DNA of 64,000 nucleotides, taken from positions 1 through 64,000 of the forward strand of contig NZ_JASBQQ010000007.1 of the NCBI RefSeq assembly GCF_029961185.1, in the 5' to 3' direction. The position numbers were made by a program, and so were the translations under genes. The notes under the pieces are model-generated. The model was given only the letters and a program-made list of their open reading frames with translations. It made no database searches and had not been told where the DNA came from. This document shows, piece by piece, positions 57,483 to 64,000 of this stretch (position 1 is the stretch's first letter; each line of letters starts with the position of its first letter). Origin of the DNA: Albidovulum aestuarii (GTDB taxonomy: Bacteria > Pseudomonadota > Alphaproteobacteria > Rhodobacterales > Rhodobacteraceae).

Positions 57483-57512
57483 AACATTAACCTATTGTTT
57501 TATAACAACAAG

Positions 57513-58784
57513 TCAGGCGTTCATCGAATCGAAGAACTCGGAGTTCGTCTTCGTCTGCTTGAGCTTTGAGATCAGGAATTCGATCGCATCCGTCGTGCCC
57601 ATCGGGTTCAGAATGCGGCGTAGGACATAGGTCTTCTGCAGATCGTTCTTGTCGACCAGCAGGTCCTCTTTCCGGGTACCGGACTTGAGGATATCCATTG
57701 CCGGATAAACCCGCTTATCCGCGACCTTGCGGTCGAGCACGATTTCCGAGTTACCCGTGCCCTTGAATTCCTCAAAGATCACCTCGTCCATCCGGCTGCC
57801 GGTATCGATCAGGGCCGTCGCAATGATCGTCAGAGATCCGCCTTCTTCGATATTCCGCGCAGCACCGAAGAACCGCTTCGGCCGCTGGAGTGCATTCGCA
57901 TCCACACCGCCGGTCAGAACCTTCCCGGATGAGGGGACGACCGTGTTAAACGCCCGACCCAGGCGAGTAATGGAATCGAGCAGGATCACCACATCCCGCT
58001 TGTGCTCCACCAACCGCTTGGCCTTCTCGATCACCATATCGCTGACCGCCACGTGACGCGTCGCCGGTTCGTCGAAGGTGGAGGAGATAACCTCACCCTT
58101 CACGCTGCGCTGCATGTCCGTAACTTCTTCCGGCCGCTCGTCGATCAGCAGTACAATCAGATAGCATTCCGGGTGGTTCTTCTCGATCGAGTGGGCAATA
58201 TTCTGCAACAGCACCGTCTTACCGGTTCGCGGCGGCGCCACGATCAGGCCCCGCTGCCCTTTCCCGATCGGCGCGACAAGATCGATGATCCGGGCCGAGC
58301 GGTCCTTGATCGTCGGGTCCTCGATCTCCATCTTCAGCCGCTCGTCCGGATAAAGCGGGGTCAGGTTGTCGAACGCCACCTTGTGACGTGCTTTCTCCGG
58401 ATCTTCGAAATTGATCTCTCGCACCTTTGTCAGTGCGAAGTATCGCTCGCTTTCACCGGGCGCACGGATCACGCCTTCGATTGTATCGCCGGTGCGCAGT
58501 GAATACTGCCGGATCATATCCGGGCTAACATATATATCGTCCGGACCCGGCAGATAGTTCGCTTCCGGCGAGCGCAGAAATCCGAACCCGTCCTGCAGCA
58601 CTTCCAGCACCCCGTCGCCGCCGACCTCCCAGCCTTCCTCGGCATATTCCTTCAGGATCGAGAACATCATCTCGCCCTTGCGCATGGTCGAGGCGTTCTC
58701 GATCTCCAGCTCTTCCGCCATCGACAGCAGGTCGGCGGGGCTTTTTGCCTTCAGGTCGGCAAGGTTCAGGCGTTCAAGAGTCAT
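57513..58784 (-). CDS. rho: Transcription termination factor Rho
   Basis: The 423-residue hexameric RNA helicase has the Rho-N domain ([21 protein letters not shown]), the cold-shock-like RNA domain ([30 protein letters not shown]), the P-loop [17 protein letters not shown] and the Q/R-loop region ([34 protein letters not shown]). The ATG at 58784 shows no ribosome binding site. Its 126-base leader after hemJ carries a promoter. Confidence 0.97.
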   Translation of the reverse strand: MTLERLNLADLKAKSPADLLSMAEELEIENASTMRKGEMMFSILKEYAEEGWEVGGDGVLEVLQDGFGFLRSPEANYLPGPDDIYVSPDMIRQYSLRTGDTIEGVIRAPGESERYFALTKVREINFEDPEKARHKVAFDNLTPLYPDERLKMEIEDPTIKDRSARIIDLVAPIGKGQRGLIVAPPRTGKTVLLQNIAHSIEKNHPECYLIVLLIDERPEEVTDMQRSVKGEVISSTFDEPATRHVAVSDMVIEKAKRLVEHKRDVVILLDSITRLGRAFNTVVPSSGKVLTGGVDANALQRPKRFFGAARNIEEGGSLTIIATALIDTGSRMDEVIFEEFKGTGNSEIVLDRKVADKRVYPAMDILKSGTRKEDLLVDKNDLQKTYVLRRILNPMGTTDAIEFLISKLKQTKTNSEFFDSMNA

Positions 58785-58874
58785 GGGGAAAACCGATCAG
58801 TATGGCGCGGCCCGTCAGGCGGCGCGATGGATCATCAAGGGAAAGTCCCCAGTCCGGACGGCGGGGTTCAAAAG

Positions 58875-58903
58875 CACATAACCTTGCGATCCGTGTGAGT
58901 CAA
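58875..58903 (-). promoter_or_regulatory. Candidate promoter of rho
   Basis: On the minus strand TTGACT (58903-58898) and TATGTG (58880-58875) are 17 bases apart, in the gap between hemJ and rho. The message would begin near 58868 with an 84-base leader. The -10 is only fair. Confidence 0.4.
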
Positions 58904-58910
58904 TGTTCGC

Positions 58911-59360
58911 TCAGAACTTCAGAATGACCGAGAAGACGATGACCACCATCAGAACCGTCGGCACTTCATTCATCAGCCGATAAGTACGGCCGGTCCGTAT
59001 ATTCGTTCCTGCCAGAAAATCTTTGCGCCGGTATCCAAGCCAGTGGTGAAACCATGTCATTCCCAGAATCGCCACTGCCTTCGTCCAGGGCCAGACCTCA
59101 CTCCAGACCACAATCCCCGGCGTAAAGACAAGTGCGAGACCAAAGACCCACACCCCGATCATCGCCGGGTTCATGATCACCCGGAGCAGTTTTCGCTCCA
59201 TCTCCTGAAACAGGCGATCAGTTTCACTGCCCTTCTCAACTTTCTCGACATGATAGACGAAAAGACGAGGCAAGTAGAAAATGCCTGCCATCCAGGCAAT
59301 CACAGAAATGATGTGCAGTGCCTTGGTCCAAGGATAGATGGTTGCCAGTAAGTCCGTCAT
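58911..59360 (-). CDS. hemJ: Protoporphyrinogen IX oxidase HemJ
   Basis: The 149-residue membrane protein has four hydrophobic segments and the HemJ pattern: KALHIISVIAWMAGIFYLPRLFVYH with conserved His16, then KAVAILGMTWFHHWLGYRRKDF and YRLMNEVPTVLMVVIV. It oxidises protoporphyrinogen in bacteria that lack HemG/HemY and is common in Rhodobacteraceae. GAGGAACG lies before the ATG. It is the first gene left of the putative origin; hemE, found beside the origin in Caulobacter, is not in the window. Confidence 0.94.
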   Translation of the reverse strand: MTDLLATIYPWTKALHIISVIAWMAGIFYLPRLFVYHVEKVEKGSETDRLFQEMERKLLRVIMNPAMIGVWVFGLALVFTPGIVVWSEVWPWTKAVAILGMTWFHHWLGYRRKDFLAGTNIRTGRTYRLMNEVPTVLMVVIVFSVILKF

Positions 59361-59787
59361 CGTTCCTCGCCTGTTTTCAACCCGTCTTCGCTGCCCTTCC
59401 TAAATAAAGTAAAGATAAAGAAAAGAGATGTGGTTGATGTAAGCCCTGTGGATGATGGGGATTACAACAGATCCGGGCAACTTTCCCACAACGGGACAGT
59501 TCTGTGCAAAACTCCGTATAAAGCTTAAAGATCTAACAATCCCAAAAAATTAGCATTTATAATCAAACATATAGATAAAGACACTTTAGATGGTGTGTGG
59601 ATGAATCAATCCCCGGCCAGGCCTTTGATCGAGACGTCCACATGATGTTGCCTCATACATGCACAATGGGAGAAATCGACCCGCACCTTGACAGAAACCC
59701 CGATTTTCCCCCAGCACCATCGTGATCCGTGTTTTCAACACAATCAGCCACAACTTTGCACCTGCTCTTGTCCACAGACCCGTCCCC
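59361..59787. other. Putative chromosomal replication origin region (oriC)
   Basis: This is the only gap above 300 bases without a gene. It holds two copies of TGTGGATGA (59447-59455, 59596-59604), which is TCATCCACA on the other strand and one base off the DnaA box TTATCCACA, one TTGTCCACA (59768-59776), and a weaker TTTCCCACA (59482-59490). Between them lies an AT-rich core (about 59517-59590) and the direct repeat GATAAAG at 59414-59420 and 59574-59580. Genes diverge from it on both sides. The hemJ/rho/mnm/parAB and maf/aroE/coaE/dnaQ groups are those that flank alphaproteobacterial origins. Function is inferred. Confidence 0.55.
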
Positions 59788-60399
59788 ATGACTCTCCCAA
59801 CACCCCGCCGACTTATCCTCGCATCCGGTTCCGAAGTCCGTGCACAGCTATTGCTCAATGCGGGCCTTGGGGTCGAGGTCATACCGGCAAGGATCGATGA
59901 AGAAGCGATACGCGCGGCCCTCGTCGCCGAAGATGCCAGCCCCCGCGATCTTGCCGACACTCTGGCCGAGATGAAAGCCCGCAAGATCTCCGACAAGCAA
60001 CCCGACGCACTGGTGCTCGGCTGCGATCAGATCCTGGAATGCCGGCGCGAGGTTTTTGCCAAACCCGCTCATCCCGATGACGCCCATGACCAGCTTCGTC
60101 GCCTGCGCGGTCAGACCCACCGCCTTCTTTCAGCGGCGGTCATCGTTGAGGGAGGCAAACCGATTTGGCGCCATATTGGCGAAGTTCGCCTGACGATGCA
60201 CAATATCTCGGATGCCTATCTCGACGATTATGTCACACACAACTGGGACAGCATTCGCGAAACCGTCGGCTGCTACAAGCTGGAGGAGGAAGGGGTGCGG
60301 CTTTTTTCCCGCATTGAAGGTGATTACTTCAATGTTCTCGGTCTGCCTTTGATCGAGCTCTTGACCTGGCTCGGCATTCGGGGCGACATCGCCACATGA
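59788..60399 (+). CDS. maf: Maf-like nucleotide pyrophosphatase
   Basis: The 203-residue protein has the Maf opening [20 protein letters not shown], the [10 protein letters not shown] active region and [20 protein letters not shown]. Family members hydrolyse non-canonical or modified nucleotides. The ATG at 59788 is preferred to an upstream one at 59722. A DnaA-box-like TTGTCCACA ends 12 bases before it. It is the first of four overlapping genes. Confidence 0.92.
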   Translation: MTLPTPRRLILASGSEVRAQLLLNAGLGVEVIPARIDEEAIRAALVAEDASPRDLADTLAEMKARKISDKQPDALVLGCDQILECRREVFAKPAHPDDAHDQLRRLRGQTHRLLSAAVIVEGGKPIWRHIGEVRLTMHNISDAYLDDYVTHNWDSIRETVGCYKLEEEGVRLFSRIEGDYFNVLGLPLIELLTWLGIRGDIAT

Positions 60400-61235
60400 T
60401 CGACCACCCACGCATTCCATTGGCCGGTGTCATCGGCTCTCCCGTGGCACACTCCAAGTCGCCACGGTTGCACACCCATTGGCTGAAGACCTACGGCATT
60501 CGCGGACACTATATACCAATGGATGTCGCGCAATCCGATCTGAAAGAGGTAATCACCACCCTGCCAAAAGCAGGTTTTGTGGGTGTTAATGTGACGATAC
60601 CCCATAAGGAGACCGTGCTGGCTTTGGCAGATGTGGTGACTGACCGCGCAGCATTGATCGGGGCCGCAAATACATTGATCTTCCGCAAGGATGGCCGGAT
60701 TCACGCTGACAATACAGATGGTTACGGCTTCATTGCCAATCTGAAGCAAAACGCGCCCGGCTGGACTGCATCTGCCGGACCCGCCGCAGTGATCGGCGCG
60801 GGCGGCGGTGCGCGGGCTGTGATCGCCTCGCTGATCGAGGTCGGCGTGCCGGAAATCCGCCTTGCCAACCGTACCCGCAACCGGGCCGAGGCTCTGCGTT
60901 CGGAATTTGGCGCCAAGGTCATCGTGCATGACTGGGTACAGGCCGGAAACATGATGGAAGACGCGACCACGGTGGTGAATACCTCCTCCCTCGGGATGGA
61001 GGGAAAGCCGGAATTTCGCATTCCGCTTGACGCTCTATCACCAAAGGCAGTCGTTACCGATCTCGTCTACACCCCTCTCCGCACAACTCTTCTCGAACAG
61101 GCGGCGGCAATAGGGTGTGTCACCGTCGATGGGCTCGGCATGTTGCTGCATCAGGCAGCTCCCGCCTTTGAACGCTGGTTCGGAACCCGACCCGAGGTCG
61201 ATCAGGCCACGAGGGACGTGGTCCTCGGCGCATGA
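60396..61235 (+). CDS. aroE: Shikimate dehydrogenase (NADP+)
   Basis: The 279-residue enzyme reduces 3-dehydroshikimate in aromatic amino acid synthesis. Marks are [12 protein letters not shown], the catalytic Lys in NVTIPHKE, the DNTDGYGF aspartate, the NADP loop [10 protein letters not shown] and the [14 protein letters not shown] end. It overlaps maf by four bases (ATGA) and coaE by four. Confidence 0.96.
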   Translation: MIDHPRIPLAGVIGSPVAHSKSPRLHTHWLKTYGIRGHYIPMDVAQSDLKEVITTLPKAGFVGVNVTIPHKETVLALADVVTDRAALIGAANTLIFRKDGRIHADNTDGYGFIANLKQNAPGWTASAGPAAVIGAGGGARAVIASLIEVGVPEIRLANRTRNRAEALRSEFGAKVIVHDWVQAGNMMEDATTVVNTSSLGMEGKPEFRIPLDALSPKAVVTDLVYTPLRTTLLEQAAAIGCVTVDGLGMLLHQAAPAFERWFGTRPEVDQATRDVVLGA

Positions 61236-61825
61236 ACAGGGCCTTTCTGCTTGGCCTGACGGGCTCCATTGGCATGGGTAAATCGACGACTGCCGCGATG
61301 TTTGCGGACGAAGGTGTGCCTGTATGGGATGCAGATGCCGCCGTGCACCGGCTTTATGCCAAGGGCGGTGCGGCCGTTTCAGAAATCGCGGCGCTCTGCC
61401 CGGAGGCGGTTGTCGGCGATGCGGTGGACCGGACCCGTCTTAAAGACTGGATCGCCCGCGACCCCGGCGCTATGACCCGCATCGAAGCAGTCGTTCATCC
61501 GCTTGTCGCCTCTGACCGCGCAGCTTTCATTGCAGACAGCAATGCACCCCTTATTGTGCTTGATATACCGCTGCTCTTTGAAACTGGGGCCGACACCATG
61601 ATGGACGCGACCCTTGTCGTCACCGCCCCGGCTGATATCCAGCGCTCCCGCGTCCTCGCCCGTCCCGGCATGACCGACGCCCAGTTTAAAAGCATCCTTT
61701 CGCGGCAGATGCCGGATGCGGAAAAGCGCGCCCGTGCGACCTATGTCATCGAAACGCTCACCCTTGATGAGACCCGCGCTGCCGTGCGAAACCTGATCGC
61801 AAGGATCGGAGCAGAGCATGCGTGA
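61232..61825 (+). CDS. coaE: Dephospho-CoA kinase
   Basis: The 197-residue enzyme makes the last phosphorylation of coenzyme A synthesis. The P-loop [14 protein letters not shown] is at 8-21, the [12 protein letters not shown] motif and [13 protein letters not shown] follow. It overlaps aroE (ATGA) and dnaQ (8 bases). Confidence 0.96.
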   Translation: MNRAFLLGLTGSIGMGKSTTAAMFADEGVPVWDADAAVHRLYAKGGAAVSEIAALCPEAVVGDAVDRTRLKDWIARDPGAMTRIEAVVHPLVASDRAAFIADSNAPLIVLDIPLLFETGADTMMDATLVVTAPADIQRSRVLARPGMTDAQFKSILSRQMPDAEKRARATYVIETLTLDETRAAVRNLIARIGAEHA

Positions 61826-62510
61826 AATCGTCCTCGATACGGAAACCACCGGGTTTGAGCCGGCCGAGGGACACCGCATTGTTGAAATCGGCGCGATTGA
61901 ACTGCTGAACCATATGCCCACGGGGCGGACCTACCACCAATACATCAACCCAGAACGTGCCATGCCGAAAGAGGCGTTCGAGGTGCATGGGCTTGGCGAC
62001 GATTTTTTGCGCGACAAACCGCTCTTCGCGCAAGTGGGTCAGGCGTTCCTGGATTTCATCGGTGAGGACTCCCGGTTGGTGATCCACAATGCCAGCTTCG
62101 ATATGAAATTCCTGAACGCGGAGCTTGGCTGGGCCAACCTGCAGGTCCTGTCCATGGACCGCGCGCTTGATACTGTCGCTGTGGCCCGCCGCAAGTTTCC
62201 CGGTTCACCCGCATCGCTCGACGCACTTTGCCGCCGCTTCGGGATCGACAACTCCGCGCGGGAAAAACACGGCGCTCTCCTCGACAGTGAGCTTCTGGCC
62301 GAGGTCTATCTGGAGCTGATCGGCGGGCGGCAACCGGATTTTGGTCTCGCGTCTGCTGAATCGACGCAAGAAACCACGCAGGCGACAGCCTGGCGCCCCG
62401 CGCCCCGTCCATCCTCACTGCCTCCTCGGATCACCGAGGCCGAACGGGCCGCTCACGCGACGTTTGTTGACGGCCTCGGTGACGGGGCAATCTGGAAGCG
62501 GTTCGGCTAG
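61818..62510 (+). CDS. dnaQ: DNA polymerase III epsilon subunit (proofreading exonuclease)
   Basis: The 230-residue DEDDh 3'-5' exonuclease has Exo[12 protein letters not shown] (Asp7, Glu9), Exo[13 protein letters not shown], and Exo[19 protein letters not shown]. The C terminus (about 175-230) is the polymerase-binding tail with an IWKRFG end. Its stop shares the CTAG tetranucleotide with the stop of the opposite sugar transferase gene. Confidence 0.95.
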   Translation: MREIVLDTETTGFEPAEGHRIVEIGAIELLNHMPTGRTYHQYINPERAMPKEAFEVHGLGDDFLRDKPLFAQVGQAFLDFIGEDSRLVIHNASFDMKFLNAELGWANLQVLSMDRALDTVAVARRKFPGSPASLDALCRRFGIDNSAREKHGALLDSELLAEVYLELIGGRQPDFGLASAESTQETTQATAWRPAPRPSSLPPRITEAERAAHATFVDGLGDGAIWKRFG

Positions 62511-63178
62511 ACGCCCGTCGCCCGCAGGACGACGCCCACCGTTCGAAACAGGATAGACAGGTCGGTCAGCAGACTGATTTGTTCTGAATAATCGTCGTCA
62601 AACAGCGCGCGCTCACCAAAAGAGCTCCGGTTGCGGCGACCCACTTGCCATGACCCGGTAATGCCGGGGCGCATTGCATAGTAACTCGCCCTACATGGTC
62701 GGCAGTCATAGAGCGCTTGTTGTTCCGGCAGAAACGGCCTTGGGCCGACCAAGCTCATCTCCCCCGCCAGAACGTTCCAAAGCTGCGGTAATTCATCGAG
62801 ACTGGTCTTTCGCAGGATCGCGCCCACCCTTGTGACACGGGGGTCGTGGGCCAGCTTCTGGTTTTGCCGCCATTCCTGTTCCAACACAGGATCATCACGA
62901 AGAATGGCAGCAAGCGCCCGGTCCGCATTCGGAACCATCGTGCGAACCTTCCAGCAGCGAAAAGCGGCTCCATTCCTACCAATGCGATACTGCGAATAAA
63001 GCGGCTGACCGCCGAAAAGCGCCGTAATCCCCAGAATGATACCCAGAACAGGCAATATGACGGGGAGCGCGAGAAAAACCAGACCTATGTCCAGAACACG
63101 CTTTCCATGAGTGACATAGACGCTCGGCTGAGTGTTCAGGACGGCGTCGTCGCGAAATTCAAACAGTGGGGCGGCCAT
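62507..63178 (-). CDS. Bacterial sugar transferase (undecaprenyl-phosphate sugar phosphotransferase, ExoY-like)
   Basis: The 223-residue protein has one N-terminal membrane helix ([22 protein letters not shown]) and the transferase domain with [54 protein letters not shown] and [13 protein letters not shown]. It starts exopolysaccharide repeat units by loading a sugar phosphate on undecaprenyl phosphate. The ATG at 63178 is supported by GGGAG upstream. It is the short form without the N-terminal five-helix domain. No other polysaccharide genes are in the window. Confidence 0.92.
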   Translation of the reverse strand: MAAPLFEFRDDAVLNTQPSVYVTHGKRVLDIGLVFLALPVILPVLGIILGITALFGGQPLYSQYRIGRNGAAFRCWKVRTMVPNADRALAAILRDDPVLEQEWRQNQKLAHDPRVTRVGAILRKTSLDELPQLWNVLAGEMSLVGPRPFLPEQQALYDCRPCRASYYAMRPGITGSWQVGRRNRSSFGERALFDDDYSEQISLLTDLSILFRTVGVVLRATGV

Positions 63179-63263
63179 CAGGCAAACTCCCTTCCCAGGT
63201 TGCGCCGGGCCACCCCAAGCCCGATCTTGCCGCCAAGGTAGAGAGTGAATGGTTACGGATCTG

Positions 63264-63306
63264 TTAAGCTTAATTTTGACGTCCGCGAACGCGAACGCTC
63301 GCGGAC
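63264..63306. repeat. Palindromes in the xylA-sugar transferase intergenic region
   Basis: TTAAGCTTAA (63264-63273) is a perfect palindrome. GTCCGCGA (63281-63288) and TCGCGGAC (63299-63306) form a perfect 8-bp stem with a 10-base loop. The hairpin lies about 64 bases after the xylA stop and about 100 bases before the sugar transferase start, so it can be a terminator remnant or operator; no T-run is present. Confidence 0.4.
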
Positions 63307-63369
63307 TATTCACGCAATATCAATAGCTTGTTAAAGCGGAAAAGTTAATGCGACACGACGCGCCCGGTG

Positions 63370-64000
63370 TCACACAAACTGGTTCCAGAGGTTTTCCAAC
63401 CTTTCCTGACGTCCCGACCGGGGCTGCGGATTGATTCCTTTCGACAGGACCTGTCCGGCAATTTCAGCCAATCCGCTGCCCAGCATCGCCTTGCTGTCAG
63501 TCGTGTCCCAACCTGCATAACGTGCCTCGCGGGCGCGTTCGAGCGCACCGTCTTCCAGAAGCGCAACAGCTGCTTTCAATGCCCGCGCGCAGACATCCAT
63601 TGCGCCGACATGTGCAAGGATCAGGTCGTCGGGGTCGAGGCTCTGGCGCCTGAGTTTGGCGTCGAAGTTCGTGCCGCCAGTGGTGAAACCGCCCGCCCGC
63701 AGAATCTCATAATAGGCCCGCGCCATTTCGGGGACATTGTCGGGGAACTGATCGGTGTCCCAGCCTGACTGGTAATCGTTCCGGTTCATGTCGATCGACC
63801 CGAAGAGATCGAGCGACGCGGCCAGCGCGATCTCATGTTCGAACGAATGCCCCGCAAGGATCGCATGGCCTTGTTCGATGTTGACCTTCACCTCACCTTC
63901 CAGCCCAAACCGTTTGAGGAACCCATAGACCGTCGCGACGTCGTAGTCGTATTGATGCTTTGACGGTTCCTGAGGTTTCGGTTCGATCAGGATCGCACCC
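63370..64000 (-). CDS. xylA: Xylose isomerase (partial, N-terminal part outside window)
   Basis: The last 209 codons are visible on the minus strand, from the window edge to a TGA at 63370. The family is clear from [25 protein letters not shown] (metal-binding Glu and Lys), [33 protein letters not shown] and [13 protein letters not shown]. It isomerises D-xylose to D-xylulose. The N-terminal part lies outside. The frame is open without interruption. Confidence 0.95.
   Translation of the reverse strand, partial: GAILIEPKPQEPSKHQYDYDVATVYGFLKRFGLEGEVKVNIEQGHAILAGHSFEHEIALAASLDLFGSIDMNRNDYQSGWDTDQFPDNVPEMARAYYEILRAGGFTTGGTNFDAKLRRQSLDPDDLILAHVGAMDVCARALKAAVALLEDGALERAREARYAGWDTTDSKAMLGSGLAEIAGQVLSKGINPQPRSGRQERLENLWNQFV

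Noticed and set aside
57483-57512. TTGTT/AACAA hairpin between rho and mnmE as a terminator
   Set aside because: The stem is only five A/T-rich base pairs and the region also looks like a promoter for mnmE.
58785-58910. Leader peptide (ATG ATC CAT CGC GCC GCC TGA) before rho
   Set aside because: No convincing ribosome binding site and only six codons; chance is more likely.
63264-63273. TTAAGCTTAA as a CtrA site
   Set aside because: CtrA sites need TTAA-N7-TTAA or a similar spacing; here the TTAA halves are two bases apart.

Overview
The window is chromosomal DNA from a GC-rich alphaproteobacterium, most likely a Rhodobacteraceae (roseobacter/Rhodobacter-type) member. The evidence is the order hemJ-rho-mnmE-mnmG-rsmG-parA-parB facing maf-aroE-coaE-dnaQ, two sites matching the alphaproteobacterial parS palindrome, the YlxR/L7Ae fusion between nusA and infB, a HemJ-type protoporphyrinogen oxidase and a MaeB-type malic enzyme. 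It is almost entirely housekeeping DNA, densely packed with many 1-8 base start/stop overlaps. I saw no rRNA, tRNA, insertion sequence, prophage or CRISPR.

Layout. 1-6.8 kb: a glycine betaine/choline-type ABC importer (binding protein, ATPase, double-length permease, then a cupin gene cut by the window edge) divergent from a LysR regulator, followed by a LysE exporter and tspO. 6.8-12.3 kb: rimP-nusA-ylxR/L7Ae-infB operon behind a promoter and an attenuator-like hairpin. 12.3-18.3 kb: a tiny conserved-looking gene, mutT-argJ-parvulin (minus) and secA (plus). 18.3-26.6 kb: pip, ubiG, grx3-nitrilase-marR, comF, a methyltransferase, hemH and envelope genes (two L,D-transpeptidase-like proteins and a CAP lipoprotein). 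26.7-41.9 kb: TrmA/RumA-type methyltransferase and two ABC exporters in one overlapping operon, LysE, hslO-nudix-cca, a response-regulator phosphatase beside an Hpt gene, ilvA, argG, an SCP2-like gene and msrA. 42-52 kb: maeB, mutS, hrcA-grpE, and rph-rdgB-Rid-hemW-ybaN. 52-63 kb: parB-parA-rsmG-mnmG-mnmE-rho-hemJ on the minus strand, a 427-base AT-rich gap, then maf-aroE-coaE-dnaQ on the plus strand. The end holds an exopolysaccharide sugar transferase and a partial xylA.

The 59,361-59,787 gap is the best candidate for the chromosomal origin. Genes point away from it on both sides, it has DnaA-box-like 9-mers and an AT-rich core, and parS/parAB lie within 8 kb. The least expected signals are regulatory: a 12-bp hairpin that buries the ribosome binding site of the SCP2-like gene, an exact GGAAC-N16-CGTT match before tspO, a structured leader with a 10-codon ORF before the ABC exporters, and the rimP leader attenuator. 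No clearly new multi-gene system was found. All family calls rest on reading motifs by eye; no searches were run.
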